From NCBI GenBank assembly GCA_011317545.1, contig WUJK01000005.1:2356001-2420000 (forward strand): a stretch of DNA of 64,000 nt, given 5' to 3'. Shown here piece after piece: positions 46,685 to 61,033 of the stretch (position 1 is the stretch's first letter; each line of letters opens with the position of its first letter). The translations under genes and the position numbers were made by a program. This DNA comes from Coniella vitis. Its lineage: Eukaryota > Ascomycota > Sordariomycetes > Diaporthales > Schizoparmaceae. Below the pieces are notes generated by a model. It did no database searches, had not been told where the DNA came from, and saw only the letters and a list, made by a program, of their open reading frames with translations.

Positions 46685-48639
46685 TTATGCCTCACCATAC
46701 TCTTCACCATACTCCTCACACACCCACAGGCAAAACTTCTCCCACATGACCTGCCACTCTTGCAGCCGCTGTGCCTTGATGCTGCTTCCAAGGCTGGCTT
46801 CCTTGATGTCTTTGGTCCATTCATCTGCTGACTGATCTTCGAAGCAGGACCACCGGATGCTGTTTTCTGCCAGGCTGCCCAGACCAGCCAGACCCAGGTT
46901 CTCCCAGCCCTGCAGCGCTTGCCAAAAGTCGTGCGTCATACCTGCCGTATCCTGCAACAAGGTGTGAGCAAGCAGTTTTAGTTCCAGAGTTTTGCAAAGA
47001 AACAACTCACTTGTCCCAGCATGGCTGGATCATCGTTACTCAGAGCACAGGGCACACCTCTCGCAATCAGTGCCGGCAGCGGGTGCGACGTGATACTCCC
47101 ACACAGCCGCAACACTTCGTTTGATATCGGACACGACTCGATGAGGATGCGTTTTTGTTTGACAAGATCGACGAGCAGCGGGTGCTTGTACAAGCTGAAG
47201 CCGTGGCCAATCCGTCTCGTACCCATCAGCACTGCGTCAAACAGATTGTTGTCGGTGCTGGTGCCGTCGCCGAGCGTCTCGCCTGCGTGGAAAAAGAAGG
47301 GCATTCCATCGGGCATGCCCTCCTCTGCAAGCTGCTGGCGGAACCAAAAGAGCTCGGGTAGAACGTCGCGGAGCGGTCGGCCGAGGTCTTCTTGGCCCAC
47401 GAGATCATAGCCAGACAGTAAATGTGGGTATTCAATCTTGGTCGTGATGGCGTGATCCATACTCTGAATGATGGCTTTCTGGTCCCAGATGCGCAGAGCT
47501 GTCCAGATCATGCGCAAGCCCCAGAAACCCTTGCCTTCGGCTGAAGACTTGAAGCGGTTGATTTCTTCGTCAATGACTGTGAACATATGGCTGTAGTTGG
47601 ACTCAGGAACTTCTTGGCCTAGACGGTAGTAATTAAGGGGCCATGTGAATCTGATTTTTTCATAGTTAGCACCCAGAGTGTGCATATGCACAATAACAAA
47701 CCCAATGACCAATACTACTCACCTTAACTCGCCCCAGTACACACCATCCTCATAATACTGGGCCATAAGCCGCCGCAAGAACTTTCGAAAGACAGGTTCA
47801 TAGTGGATGACGGTTCCCATAATAAGGAAGCATTTGCTAAACTTCTTCCAAATGTGGTCGACGCCATGGTGCTGCTCGATGCTGTCCGTTTCGGAAATGG
47901 TCGTCTTGCTCTTCATCCACTTGATCCAGCCGGCGCGGCCGCCGTCAGGAAAGGATTCGGCCGCCCGCACCAGGGGCACGTATTCGCCGGGCGTGTAGCG
48001 TTCGTCCCATATGGACATGTCTGGGTTGCGCTCCTGCTTGAAAAACCTGAAACTCAGTACGGCATCGGCCCGGTGCTCCGGCGTGGCTAGGTGGGTCCCG
48101 ATGGCGTTGATGTGCATGCCCGGTTCGTCGAGCAGGGTGCCAAAGACAAAATCGAGATCAACAATGGCGTCCAGGTGAGCGTGCAGTACGGAGCCCTTGG
48201 GCAGTCTGCGGACGATGCGCCACAGCTTTGTGCGCTCCATAAGGCCTTTGGCGAGGGTGAACATCATGCCCGAGTGCATGGTGCAGTCCTCGCGGACGGC
48301 GAGACTGTCCTCATACTCGGGGGTCCACAGGTTGCGTTGTTCTTCATCCCGGATGCGGTCGACAATGCGACAAGCCCTTTGAGCAATAGGAGACAAGTTT
48401 TGGCGGAAAGAAAAGTCTGGCCTAATTGTCAACAGTGACTTCAGACAAGGAGGATGAAGTTCTGACTATGAAATACGAAAAGGGCAAAGGAAAAGGAAAA
48501 GTAGAAACAAACCTGCTCTTTGCTTCTTCTCTTCTGCAATGAGAGCCTCACGGCCAGCAATATACTTTTGGATGAAGGGATCTTGTTCTGAAGGGATCGT
48601 CTTTGCTATCTCGTCCCAGTCGTCATTCTTGGCGGCCAT
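46685..48639 (-). CDS. Adenosine deaminase-related growth factor (ADGF/CECR1-like)
   Basis: Zinc hydrolase predicted to deaminate adenosine or deoxyadenosine to inosine. Four exons: 48639-48513, 48416-47723, 47650-47011 and 46951-46685. The joins KKQRA|DFSFRQN, WGEL|RFTWPLNY and AMLGQ|DTAGMTHDF are all in frame, giving 575 residues. Metal ligands and catalytic residues of the family are present: HAHLDA at 121-126, HAGET at 395-399 with the catalytic glutamate, RIGHG at 420-424 and SNDDP at 478-482. The helical N-terminal extension and spacing match ADGF proteins, not the shorter classical adenosine deaminase. Animal ADGF is secreted, but here the N-terminus (MAAKNDDWDEIAKTIP) is hydrophilic, so a cytosolic location is inferred. 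The ATG at 48639 has a strong context (CACCATGG). It lies upstream of the rhamnosidase on the same strand only by position. Confidence 0.93.
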
Positions 48640-49944
48640 GGTGGGCAACGGCAGGCGGTGAAGCGGGTCTTTTCCAGATGCGAGTCAGGCCAAAGAAGGC
48701 GTTTGATTTTCCAGCAAGAAGGGGGACCGACCAAGAGGGATGGTCGCTAAGGGCGCTGATGTGGAAAAGTCGTCAAGAACAGGCGAGGGTGGTTTTGTCA
48801 GAGGGCCCAGCAAAAACGATGGCGGGTGTTGTCGTTTTGTCTCACGAGAGAGGCACAATGCGCCAGCGTGCAGCAGCGGCAGACAAGGCAAAAGCCTCTC
48901 TCGCACGTGCGTTGTAACGAGGGTCCAAGCAAGCCCAAAGAAGCAAAGTCGCAGAACAAAGACGAAGGATTCTAGAATAGCAAGGCGGCGGAGCAAATCT
49001 GCGACACGGGCGGGCGGGCACAGACGAGGCGAGGCGAGACGAGACTGATGACTGGGCTGGCAAGAGCGCACGTCGACAGCCCCTGACGCCCAAAGACGGA
49101 AAAGGAAGCGGCAGAGAGGCGACAGATCGAACAAAAGTGAGGGTATACGGAAAAACAACGGGGCCAGTGGGTGGCGCGGAGACGAGACGAGAGCAATGAA
49201 TGGGCTGAGAAGAAGAACAGACACTGACTGCTGGACGGCCTGGCTAATTTGGGCCACGACAGAACATGTTCACAAGGTCTGCCAACTCTTTTTAGCGCGG
49301 TGCAGCTTGCAGGGTTCGCGTTGCCGCAGGCCACCCGCTAGCGTCCAGGGGCCCGTAGCACAAACCAGCACAAGCCAGGGCATTTCTACAGGGGGCCGGC
49401 TTGTCGTCACTACTATGTGGCTGTTGCGTGCCTGTTCTGGTGCGCTATGTACCTCTGTACCTACTTTATCTTGCTGTACCGTCGACTCGGGTATCTGCTA
49501 AGACTTCCCAGGCCTGCCCCAAGCTGGCGGGTTGGTATTGTAGAGTTCCACTGCCGCAGAGCATCGTACAGCCCTGGCCCACTACGACTTGGCAGCGATT
49601 TTGTACTATGGTACATAAGTCGACGGTACAGAGGTCTCAACGATTACTTGGCCTGTACTCATCACCTTGGCATCACGACTCTGGCCCTTTCACACTACCT
49701 GGCAACCTGTCACATTCGACATGCTACCATACGATTTCAGCATTATCGACACATCACACACGGCCTTGCCGACGGACTGACTGCACACATCATCAGCGCC
49801 CATGACCAGCCAATCTGGCCATTGTGATTTGTAATACGACGGTGGGTCTGATCTGCATCGGCGATGGCACAACCCGCGATAGCCTCACTTTTCTGCGACT
49901 GGCCCCTCAATATCACCAACAGCTGTCCGTCTGAAAATATTCTT
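48640..49944. other. Upstream region of the ADGF gene next to the rhamnosidase 5'-distal end
   Basis: Lies between the ADGF start and the GH78 stop, both on the minus strand. A 190-codon frame at 48685-49257 (-) is rich in Arg, Ser, Pro and Leu in a random way and I treat it as chance. A GTACTATGGTAC near-palindrome is at 49603-49614. Confidence 0.5.
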
Positions 49945-52776
49945 TTATAACTCGCACTGCACCTCAAAAGCCCCGGCGCCCATCCACTGGCCGCCGGTCT
50001 CCGTCTGGCCTGGTAGCACCAACAGTGCCTGACACAATGGAGGTACTCTGACACTGAGCTTCAGGACCTGCCCTCCGCCCTCTTTTTCCCCGACCCGCCA
50101 TCCAGCTTCAATTGAGCCGTACGGTCCTTCAAATTTCACCTTGCACCAGTTCAGCCCTCCGCCCGGTCGCGGCCTTACGAGAAATCTCCTCCATCCCGGC
50201 TCTGCTGGCTCGAGGCCCCCGACTACCGAGTGCAGCCAGTCGGCCACGCTACCAAGAGCATAGTGGTTAAAGCTCGTCATGGATCCAGGATTGACGCTTC
50301 CGTCCGGCAGCATGCTGTCCCACCGCTCCCAGATCGTGGTCGCTCCCATCGTCACTGGATACAGCCACGACGGACAGTCCTTGCACTGCAACATCTCATA
50401 CGCAACCTCCGTTTTCCCAACCCGCGTCAGTGCATGCAGCACCAGCGGCGTTCCCGCAAACCCGGTTGACACCTTGAACCGCGATTGCCGCACCAGCCGC
50501 TCGAGCCGGTCTCCTGCCACCTTGAGCTGCGCCGGCGAGTCCAACAAGTCGAAGCAGATAGCCAGCGAGAGTCCCGTTTGCGAGTCGCTCACCACCAGCC
50601 CTTGCTTGGAAATGTACTTGTCTGCGAACCGTCTCTTGAGCGTCTCGAATTCGGCCTGGTAGCTCCGCGCGTCGCCTGCGTTGCCAATCGCGACAGATAT
50701 CTTGGCCATGACACCCGTGACATGCACGAGAAACGCATCAGCGACAAGCGTCCCATCCGTACGCGCAAGATCGGCCTGCTCAGGGGGTGCGTTGGGGTCG
50801 AGCCAGTCGCCAAACTGGAAGAGCGAATCGTCCCATAGTCCGTCTGAACCCCGGCGGATACCCTTGTGCAGGTGCGCCTTCATGCTGTCGAGCTGTCTGC
50901 GCAACATGGCAACGTCCCCGGACCATTGATACAGCGTCCACGGCACCAGAATGGCCGCATCATCCCACACTGCAGTGGGGCTGTCATTCTCGGCGGATCG
51001 GCCGTGAAGGACATCTGGTATCACAACGGGTACAACACCATTTCTCCCTTCCGCGGCTTGGTCTATGGCAAGATCACGCAGCCAGTTTGTAAGGAAGCCA
51101 ACCGAGGCGTACAGAAAGACTGCGGTTGGTGCAAAAGCCTGGATGTCTCCCGTCCAGCCCAGTCGCTCGTCGCGCTGCGGGCAGTCTGTGGGAATGGACA
51201 AGAAGTTGCCGCGCATACTCCAAGTGACATTCTCGTGCAGCTTGTTGATCATCTCATTCGAGCAGCTAAAGTGTCCTGTACGCTTCATGTCGGAGCCCAC
51301 GACCAACGCTGCGATGTTGTCACCCGAAGGAGGCCCGTCAGGTCCATCCAGCGACCAGCCCTCGAGCTCAATGTAGCGAAATCCATGGAAGGTAAATGAA
51401 GGGGCAAACTGAAACTTGTCGTCTTCATTGCCAGAGAAGATGTATCGGTCCGTTGCCTTGGCGTCCCGCAGAGGCCTGATTCCGAGCTCTCCACGCTCGA
51501 GCACTTCAGCGTGCCTGATGGTCAGCGTGTAGCCACTTGGTCTTTGGAACCCGCGAATCTGCACCCTACCGACAAGATTTTGCCCAAAATCGACCAACGT
51601 CTTGCCGCTAGGACTTTTGAAGACATTGATAGGCTGGACAACCTGCGTAACGCGAACAGGCGGGGCCTCTGTAGACACCAGCTTGACCTTGTCAAAGTCA
51701 AAGTCCAACACACGTGTCTTTTGCCAGCCATTACCTCCAAGATTGCTGCTATTTTGGTCCACAGGAGATGGCGTACGCGCATCGTAGACCTCGCCATCAT
51801 AAATGGATGCGCTCAGCCTCGGCGAAGGGCGGCAATTCCACGAGTCATCCGTAACAATTTGCTGCAAGGACCCTCCTTCCTCGTGGATCTCAAGCTGGGC
51901 AAGCAAGGCCGGTTTGTCGCCATAGAGGTTGCGCAGACCGGGTACCCAGAGAAGCCGGCCGGCGTACCAGCCCTCGGCTACCTCGACGGTAAGTGTGTTA
52001 TCACCTGGCTTGACCAGACTCGTCACGTCGTAGGTCTGGTACTGCACACGGTTGTGGTAGCTGGTCCAGCCGGGAGCCATGTGCTGGTCGCCCACGCGGG
52101 CGCCATTGATGTACGCTTCATACAAACCCAGCGCAGTGACATACAGCCTTGCATACGCAAAGGACTGCTTTGAGTTGGGGCCATAGGTGAAGGTCTTTTG
52201 GTAAATGATAGGTCGGTGTGGGACATTGTCTGGAGGTGGCGGATCCGTGGAGGTGATGAAACGGGCCTTCCAATCCGATGCTTCCAGCAGGCCCGCTTCT
52301 ACATAGGTCCATTCCACAGGATCGTGACCCTCGCCCTCTGACGTTTGTGCGAGGCTGTCCTCCTTGAGCAAATGATGGGGGTCTGCAAAAGCACCAGCTG
52401 TGTTGGCGCCCATGACTGCCAGGGCGGTCACCTCGCGCGAGCTCAAATCTGGGCCTGGCCAGGGGTTCAGAATGGTGGTAGAAGAGGCGACGACGTGCAT
52501 GCTACGGGTGGTGAGCAAAGGGTCGAGCTTCAGGCCGCTGGCGATTCCAGACGCAGCCACGAGACGCCGTCGCATAATCATGTAGCTGCGCTGTTGCCAG
52601 TGTGGCCCAGGTCGCGAGCGAGGGCGTTCATCATTATTGCCATTGTTGTCGGATGCAGAGCCAGCAATTTGTGAATACTGCCATGACAGGCGAGGGCGGT
52701 TCGTGCCCAGGCCAAAGCCGGTGGGATGGTGGTCGAAGCGGACATTGCTCGCCGCGCAGAGCTGCTCCAGCGTCAT
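49945..52776 (-). CDS. Alpha-L-rhamnosidase, glycoside hydrolase family 78
   Basis: Releases terminal alpha-L-rhamnose from plant glycosides or pectin side chains by an inverting mechanism. Single exon of 943 residues. The order matches the family: an N-terminal beta-sandwich (FGLGTNRPRLSW), a jelly-roll domain (ARLYVTALGLYEAYINGARVGD, then PGWTSYHNRVQYQTYDVT), a middle domain with DFGQNLVGRVQI, an (alpha/alpha)6 catalytic barrel and a C-terminal beta domain. The barrel starts with the signature DCPQRDERLGW at 531-541, carrying the catalytic acid region, and has TTIWERWDS with Glu817, the likely base. The start MTLEQLCAASN at 52776 is followed directly by the first domain. There is no signal peptide, so the enzyme would be intracellular unless a missed upstream exon exists. 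A TATA-like site lies about 95 bases upstream. Confidence 0.93.
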   Translation of the reverse strand: MTLEQLCAASNVRFDHHPTGFGLGTNRPRLSWQYSQIAGSASDNNGNNDERPRSRPGPHWQQRSYMIMRRRLVAASGIASGLKLDPLLTTRSMHVVASSTTILNPWPGPDLSSREVTALAVMGANTAGAFADPHHLLKEDSLAQTSEGEGHDPVEWTYVEAGLLEASDWKARFITSTDPPPPDNVPHRPIIYQKTFTYGPNSKQSFAYARLYVTALGLYEAYINGARVGDQHMAPGWTSYHNRVQYQTYDVTSLVKPGDNTLTVEVAEGWYAGRLLWVPGLRNLYGDKPALLAQLEIHEEGGSLQQIVTDDSWNCRPSPRLSASIYDGEVYDARTPSPVDQNSSNLGGNGWQKTRVLDFDFDKVKLVSTEAPPVRVTQVVQPINVFKSPSGKTLVDFGQNLVGRVQIRGFQRPSGYTLTIRHAEVLERGELGIRPLRDAKATDRYIFSGNEDDKFQFAPSFTFHGFRYIELEGWSLDGPDGPPSGDNIAALVVGSDMKRTGHFSCSNEMINKLHENVTWSMRGNFLSIPTDCPQRDERLGWTGDIQAFAPTAVFLYASVGFLTNWLRDLAIDQAAEGRNGVVPVVIPDVLHGRSAENDSPTAVWDDAAILVPWTLYQWSGDVAMLRRQLDSMKAHLHKGIRRGSDGLWDDSLFQFGDWLDPNAPPEQADLARTDGTLVADAFLVHVTGVMAKISVAIGNAGDARSYQAEFETLKRRFADKYISKQGLVVSDSQTGLSLAICFDLLDSPAQLKVAGDRLERLVRQSRFKVSTGFAGTPLVLHALTRVGKTEVAYEMLQCKDCPSWLYPVTMGATTIWERWDSMLPDGSVNPGSMTSFNHYALGSVADWLHSVVGGLEPAEPGWRRFLVRPRPGGGLNWCKVKFEGPYGSIEAGWRVGEKEGGGQVLKLSVRVPPLCQALLVLPGQTETGGQWMGAGAFEVQCEL

Positions 52777-54262
52777 GATTTGAGCACTGCAATACACTGG
52801 CCTTGATCAGTGGTCGAGGGCGCGATACTGCAGACGGACAGGAGAAGCAATTGATCAAAATGTGAATAACATATATATCTAAATATCTTGGTGGGATTCA
52901 CCCGCTGCGGCACCTGCCACCCTCCCTTTGGATCCTCCCTACTTCCCCGCATTGTAAGGAGTAAGGGACTAGGCTTTTGGAGACGGCGGGCGGGCGGGGT
53001 TCGTCGGCAACGTGTTCACGCATGCTTAGCACGCGTTTTCCTGCGCCGCGTCGGAACAAATCATGGTCGACATTGCCGGGAAGATCATACAAGAGAGTTT
53101 TCCCACGACCAAAATTACCGCCCTCACAAGCTTCATTATTCAGTCGACTGCTGATTTTTGCACGAGGGTTGAGGGCCATCATGTCGACATTCCTTCATGC
53201 GAGAGTAACCTGGCACATCACACAAGACACATCAAGCAACACAAGCCAGCTCACGGATCACTTCACTTGAAGCAGCAATGAGATGCCCGTCAACTTGTGG
53301 CCCCATGGCACTTCTTGCTCCACCAAAGGGCTAAACGCTCCATTTGCGCATTGTCATGCTCGTAAGGATTCAACGTGCAGTACTGGGCACGATCCTATGG
53401 GCACAGCAAACTATGGCTCAGACCTGAAAGACGCGCCACTGTTAGCAAGAACATCGTCCCCAGAGACTAAGATGCTAGATTGCGTCGTTGGTGTAGGCAA
53501 AGGGAATATGAAAGTTCAGAGATGCACTTGCGTGCTTTGTTTGTGTCCTCATTTGACAGGTCTTGAAGCTGCTCGGAAACACGGACCAATTTCCTCATCA
53601 TGAAATGTGTGTTGCGTGTGCTGTGTATATGGAAGGAGAAAGATGGAAGGCAGATTACTCGCGGAAGCGAGGTGGGATGAAATAGGAGATTTCAGCAGGA
53701 GCATACCTTGAACAATTCAACCACCCCAAAGGATTCAATGCCTTCTTTTGCGGTTCTTATTTCAAAAGCATGGGCAAGTATCCGTGGGGTGGTGATGGCC
53801 ACGACAAATGGGCAGTGACCGACATATCGACGGCCTAGTGATGGCGATGTTGCCAAGAAGCCTGGCTGCAGAATGGATGCAGAAAGGAAGAGACAAAGAG
53901 GCAGGAATGAAAATTTCCAAGGGTGTGAAGAAATACTTTTAGCGCGCTGGCAGTTGGTTGCCGGGGCGACGCGGTGGGGCTCCACGCGAACCCTGCCGTA
54001 TCCAAACGCCAATCCAAACACACTGCCAGCGAACTTCAGCAGAGCGTGTAATAGTGCCAAGTACTGTGCTGCACCTACGCCAACATTTCCTTACGACACA
54101 ACTCACGACACCATCGCCTCAAGCGCAAATCTAGCTCATCAGCGAACGAACAGCTTCCTTGCGGCCTTTCCCACGTTTCCATCCACAAACCAAGCACGAA
54201 TAAGGTCCTCTCCCGCATCCTCGAGGCCGGCGGCATGCCCGCCCACCACGCGCCTCGCCAAC
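52777..54262. other. Divergent upstream region, rhamnosidase / ADIP-like gene
   Basis: 1.5 kb shared promoter region. The frame of the ADIP-like gene remains open upstream to about 53,873 but those residues look random. No other credible gene is present. Confidence 0.5.
52871..52879 (-). promoter_or_regulatory. Possible TATA box of the rhamnosidase gene
   Basis: ATATATATC/GATATATAT about 95-103 bases before the GH78 ATG on the minus strand. Confidence 0.35.
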
Positions 54263-57515
<3,253 letters not shown>

Positions 57516-58080
57516 TATAAACTCAGATTTCTGAATGAAGGGCACAAGGGCAAAGGAGAGTAAGCAGAGGCGTTTCGCAGTGGTTATCTATCCTAGGAAT
57601 TATGGCAGGTGGGTCTGGTGATTTGTCAGGGTATGAGAGAGCGAGCCAGCGGGCGGGCTTGCTTCTTGAACCATGGTCCATGACCAACGGACGAGGCTGA
57701 AACACCTTGTTTGGCTAGAAAGTGAATGGGCATTTGAGCAGACGGACAAGACTTCCTCGAGTAACAAACAGGCAAGGGCGAGTTTCCTACTATATCGATA
57801 TGACTTTGTTATAGAGCGTCAATGTCATAAAATGATACGACGCCGGCCTTTTTTTGGGGGGGGGGTCTTATTCCATCCAAAAACGTCTGGGTGCCCTTGG
57901 GACATTGCATTTGCAGCGATGCTTTGTCGCAGTCTGCTGTTGCTTCTTCTATGTAGCCATGGTGGCCACGGCCATTGTTCTAGTTATCCATGATATTTTT
58001 GCTTCATTATGGTTATCATTACAATATGCACGGGTGCCACCCTTTCGCAGCGACGCCGTCTCCTCGTATGCGATATTTTA
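57516..58080. other. Convergent 3' regions of the ADIP-like and F-box/TPR genes
   Basis: 565 bases between two stops, with no credible gene; it includes a run of G (about 57,857-57,866). Confidence 0.5.
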
Positions 58081-60278
58081 TCATTCCGCAGCCGGGAGTG
58101 GCTTCAAGACTCGCTCAGGTATCCGATCGGCCACCACGATTTTGACCCCCTTCTCCAGGGCATACTTTACAACATGATCGTAGTGTACGCCGCGCAGAGC
58201 ATTGGTATAGATCGTCTTGATATCAGGCCTCTCGCGAATCACACGCGCAACCACCATACCACCCTGGCCCGTCCTAGAAGGGTACACCCCGAGCGTCGTG
58301 AGAGCAGGAAATGTACGGACCCAGTCAACAAAGATGTCGACATCGCCGCCATAGCTACCGTTGCCGTCAAAGGTGCTAGGCATGGTGATATCATAGCAGC
58401 TGAGCATCTCAATAGCGTCCTTGTTGAGCACTTGGTCAAAGGCGTCGCGGATATCTCGGTTGAAGGTAACGTGCAAGGAGCGAAACGTGCCGTTGTCGCA
58501 GCTCGGCTGGAGCCGAGCGACAAGAGGCTCAATGATCAGCGGCATGAAGCTACTATGATCCGCGTTATCGTAACACAATCTGAAGTGCTCCAGCCTCTCG
58601 AACTTCTTCGTCCTGATCAAGTCAGATCCGGGGCCGCTTGGAAAATGGTTTTGCAGTCTCATTGGTTCTGCCTCAAGATCGAGGGAGCGCAACGATCTTG
58701 GGACAATTTCGAGACCATGAAAACATCGGCCTCTGAGTCGCTCCAGTACTGGCCATGCATCTCCGACCATGCGGTGATCGCGGGAAAAGCTTTCGTTTGT
58801 GGTCAAGTCTTTCAAAGCAGGTGTCGAACGAGCAAGGACGCACTGTAGGTAAATCAGCCGACCCATACATTGATTTAGTTAGAGGGCCACTCACAGCTCT
58901 GGGCCCTTCAGCGCCTAGTCGTGTTGCAAAGTTATTCACTACCAGGTTTTCCAGCCTTGGCCATATGTACCTACTGAGAAGAGTGTTTCCAGGCCCAAAG
59001 GGTACCAGGTTGATGAGGGCTAAATTTTCCAAGCTGGCTATGAAGCGAGGTGGTTGTGAGCTTTCCATGGATAGATTTTGGGGCTCTCTAAATGTTTCGA
59101 AATCCTCCAGATGTAGTGTCCTGAGGCAGCCATGTGCTCCACGCATCACTGCAGATATTGCGTGGTTGCAAGAAAAAGAGACAGTCTTGGTAGTGTTGCC
59201 AAAACCGGAAAGGGATAGACTTTGTAGTCGCGGCAATGCTTCAAGCAGAGACTGTAGCTTGCGGTGATCAATATCAAAGTCCCCGAGGCCTGTGATTGTC
59301 AGGCTGGTAGCCTGATACTGAGAGAGTTTGAAGACGAGATTCTGAAAGATGCTTGCAGGAAATTTTCGTTGGCGTTTGGTTCGTCTGCTTGGGGTGATGT
59401 CCAGACGTCGCCACAAGTCTCTATTACGACACACATAATTCCATGCCTTGGATACTCTCAATGTTGTGCAGAGCTCGGCGGTCGCTAGGTGGCCGAGAAT
59501 CATTGCTTGGATCTCGGGCGGGAGGCGAGGCAGATAATCCTTTCTAGTAAGGCTGGCAAAGGCCTAAGACGGCGCGGCAAGATTGGTCAGTTGACAATCA
59601 GAAATGAACAAAATGGCCTGGTATTTGGGCGGGTCAGCCAAACCTTTAGCAATTTGTGGTTGCTGTCGCCATATGTCTGGACGCTTGTCGTACCCTGTGT
59701 CATTATCCAGAGGCATCGGTCCTTGGTCTTGAGCTTATTGGACGGATCTTTGAGCTGGAGTGCCTTTGCCATCCTGAGATAGCCCTCTGGGACATGGGGA
59801 GCCGCAATGACTAGAAGTGAGGCAGACCGATAGGCCTGCTTGTAGTCCTTGAGTGTCTCATAGACCGCAGAGATACAGTTGAGCGCTGCAATGTGGCTAG
59901 TGGAATCACAGCTTGGTATGCCGCTTCCACAGGTACATGGCCTTTTTGCCAAGCGGTAGATGGCCAGCCTTTCCCCATCATCGGCCGGTAACGACGCAAA
60001 GTCTTTGCAGTAGCATACCGGCAAGGACCTCTGCGCTGGATCCGCACCGCATTTTCCGTCGGAGTCGCGGTACGATTTGTTGCAATGACACACAAACACG
60101 GCCTAGAGTACCAAACGGCCTGGTCAGTTGTTTTGATGGAGGGAAAGGCAGCCTGTGTGAGCGCAGGATGGCTTACCTGCTTGAATAAGTCGAGCGCTGC
60201 ATGTAAATTCTTGGCTGTCACTTGTTTCTTGCCTCGCTCAATCAAGGCTGTTTGCTCGAGCTTTCGTTGAGCAGACAT
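58081..60278 (-). CDS. F-box protein with TPR-like N-terminus and cysteine-rich insert
   Basis: Predicted SCF ubiquitin-ligase adaptor of 663 residues. Four exons, all joined in phase 0: 60278-60177, 60102-59644, 59563-58895 and 58842-58081. The third donor (GTTTGG) is weak but the frame and F-box demand it. Exon 1 and the end of exon 2 form TPR-like helices (KKQVTAKNLHAALDLFKQ, then ALNCISAVYETLKDYKQAYRSA). Between them is an insert with eight cysteines (39, 41, 52, 64, 66, 90, 92, 99) in a CxC...C...CxC...CxC...C order. The F-box begins at about 197 (LPRLPPEIQAMILGHL). The rest shows leucine-rich repeats (LQSLSLSGFGN, CLRTLHLEDFE, LENLALINL, LENLVVNNF). TPR/F-box/LRR order recalls fission-yeast Pof3 and yeast Dia2, but true orthology is not shown. 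Other fungal F-box proteins carry a similar Cys-rich insert. Confidence 0.82.
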
Positions 60279-60535
60279 GATTGTCCCGGCCGTTTTCGGC
60301 GGTAGGCGGCAAGCGTGAGCTTTGCCAAGGGAATCAGGACTGTGTGCTCAATCACAAATGTTGACTGCGATCCATCAAGTCCCCAGAACGCGTTCAAGAA
60401 CGCGTTCCCTTTTAGGAAAGCACTTTAGCTTTTGCGTATGTAAGCCATTCGGTGAGCCCGGTACGTACCTAGGTACCGATGCCGCCCAATGAGGGGCGGA
60501 GCTACTACTATGTACGTACCCTCAACTGCAATCCG

Positions 60536-61033
60536 TCATACTCTACTACCAGCGACTCTTTCGATATCATGAGGAGCTTCAAGATATCGCTGCAGATGCA
60601 AGCTACCTGTGTAACACGCTACAGTGCCGTTCCTCGATTTCTGCACCATCGATGCAGTACATCGGCACTCTATAAGACCATTACGAGTATTTGGCAGAGC
60701 CTGCCTGACCGCCGCCGGACTGCAGCCAAAACCCAACCGTACCTGCAAACCCTGGAACAACTGCTCCGCAGGCAGCTTGTACAGTGACTGCATGGAGGAA
60801 GAAGGTTCCAGGAACTGGTAGTATGACCGATCGCCTTGAAAAGCCCGAAGACTTCGCACCTCAGCCAATCTGGAAATAGCAGGTTGTCGGCGCAGTCTTC
60901 TAGAAGTTCTTGGCTGTTTGTGCACCACTCTTCTTACGACGTGCATAGCGAGCAACAACAGGCCAATCAGCAGCAGCATCCAGTAACTGTCAGTCATGTT
61001 GTACCTGTCAGACATCGTGTTGGGCGGCTGCAT
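60536..61033 (-). CDS. Doubtful small single-pass membrane protein
   Basis: Open frame of 165 residues with one clear hydrophobic segment near the start (SYWMLLLIGLLLLAMHVV) followed by a basic stretch (RRVVHKQPRTSRRLRRQ). That is the layout of a membrane anchor with a cytosolic basic tail. The rest has no motif I recognise. It lies 257 bases upstream of the F-box/TPR gene on the same strand. No homology or splice evidence supports it, and it overlaps a copy-rich GTAC region, so it may be chance. Confidence 0.25.
   Translation of the reverse strand: MQPPNTMSDRYNMTDSYWMLLLIGLLLLAMHVVRRVVHKQPRTSRRLRRQPAISRLAEVRSLRAFQGDRSYYQFLEPSSSMQSLYKLPAEQLFQGLQVRLGFGCSPAAVRQALPNTRNGLIECRCTASMVQKSRNGTVACYTGSLHLQRYLEAPHDIERVAGSRV

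Noticed and set aside
48685..49257. 190-codon minus-strand frame upstream of the ADGF gene
   Set aside because: Leu/Arg/Ser/Pro-rich random composition in GC-biased promoter DNA, with no motif.
53873..54262. Extended N-terminus for the ADIP-like protein
   Set aside because: The frame is open, but the residues look random and the family's conserved N-terminal motif begins right after the ATG at 54263.
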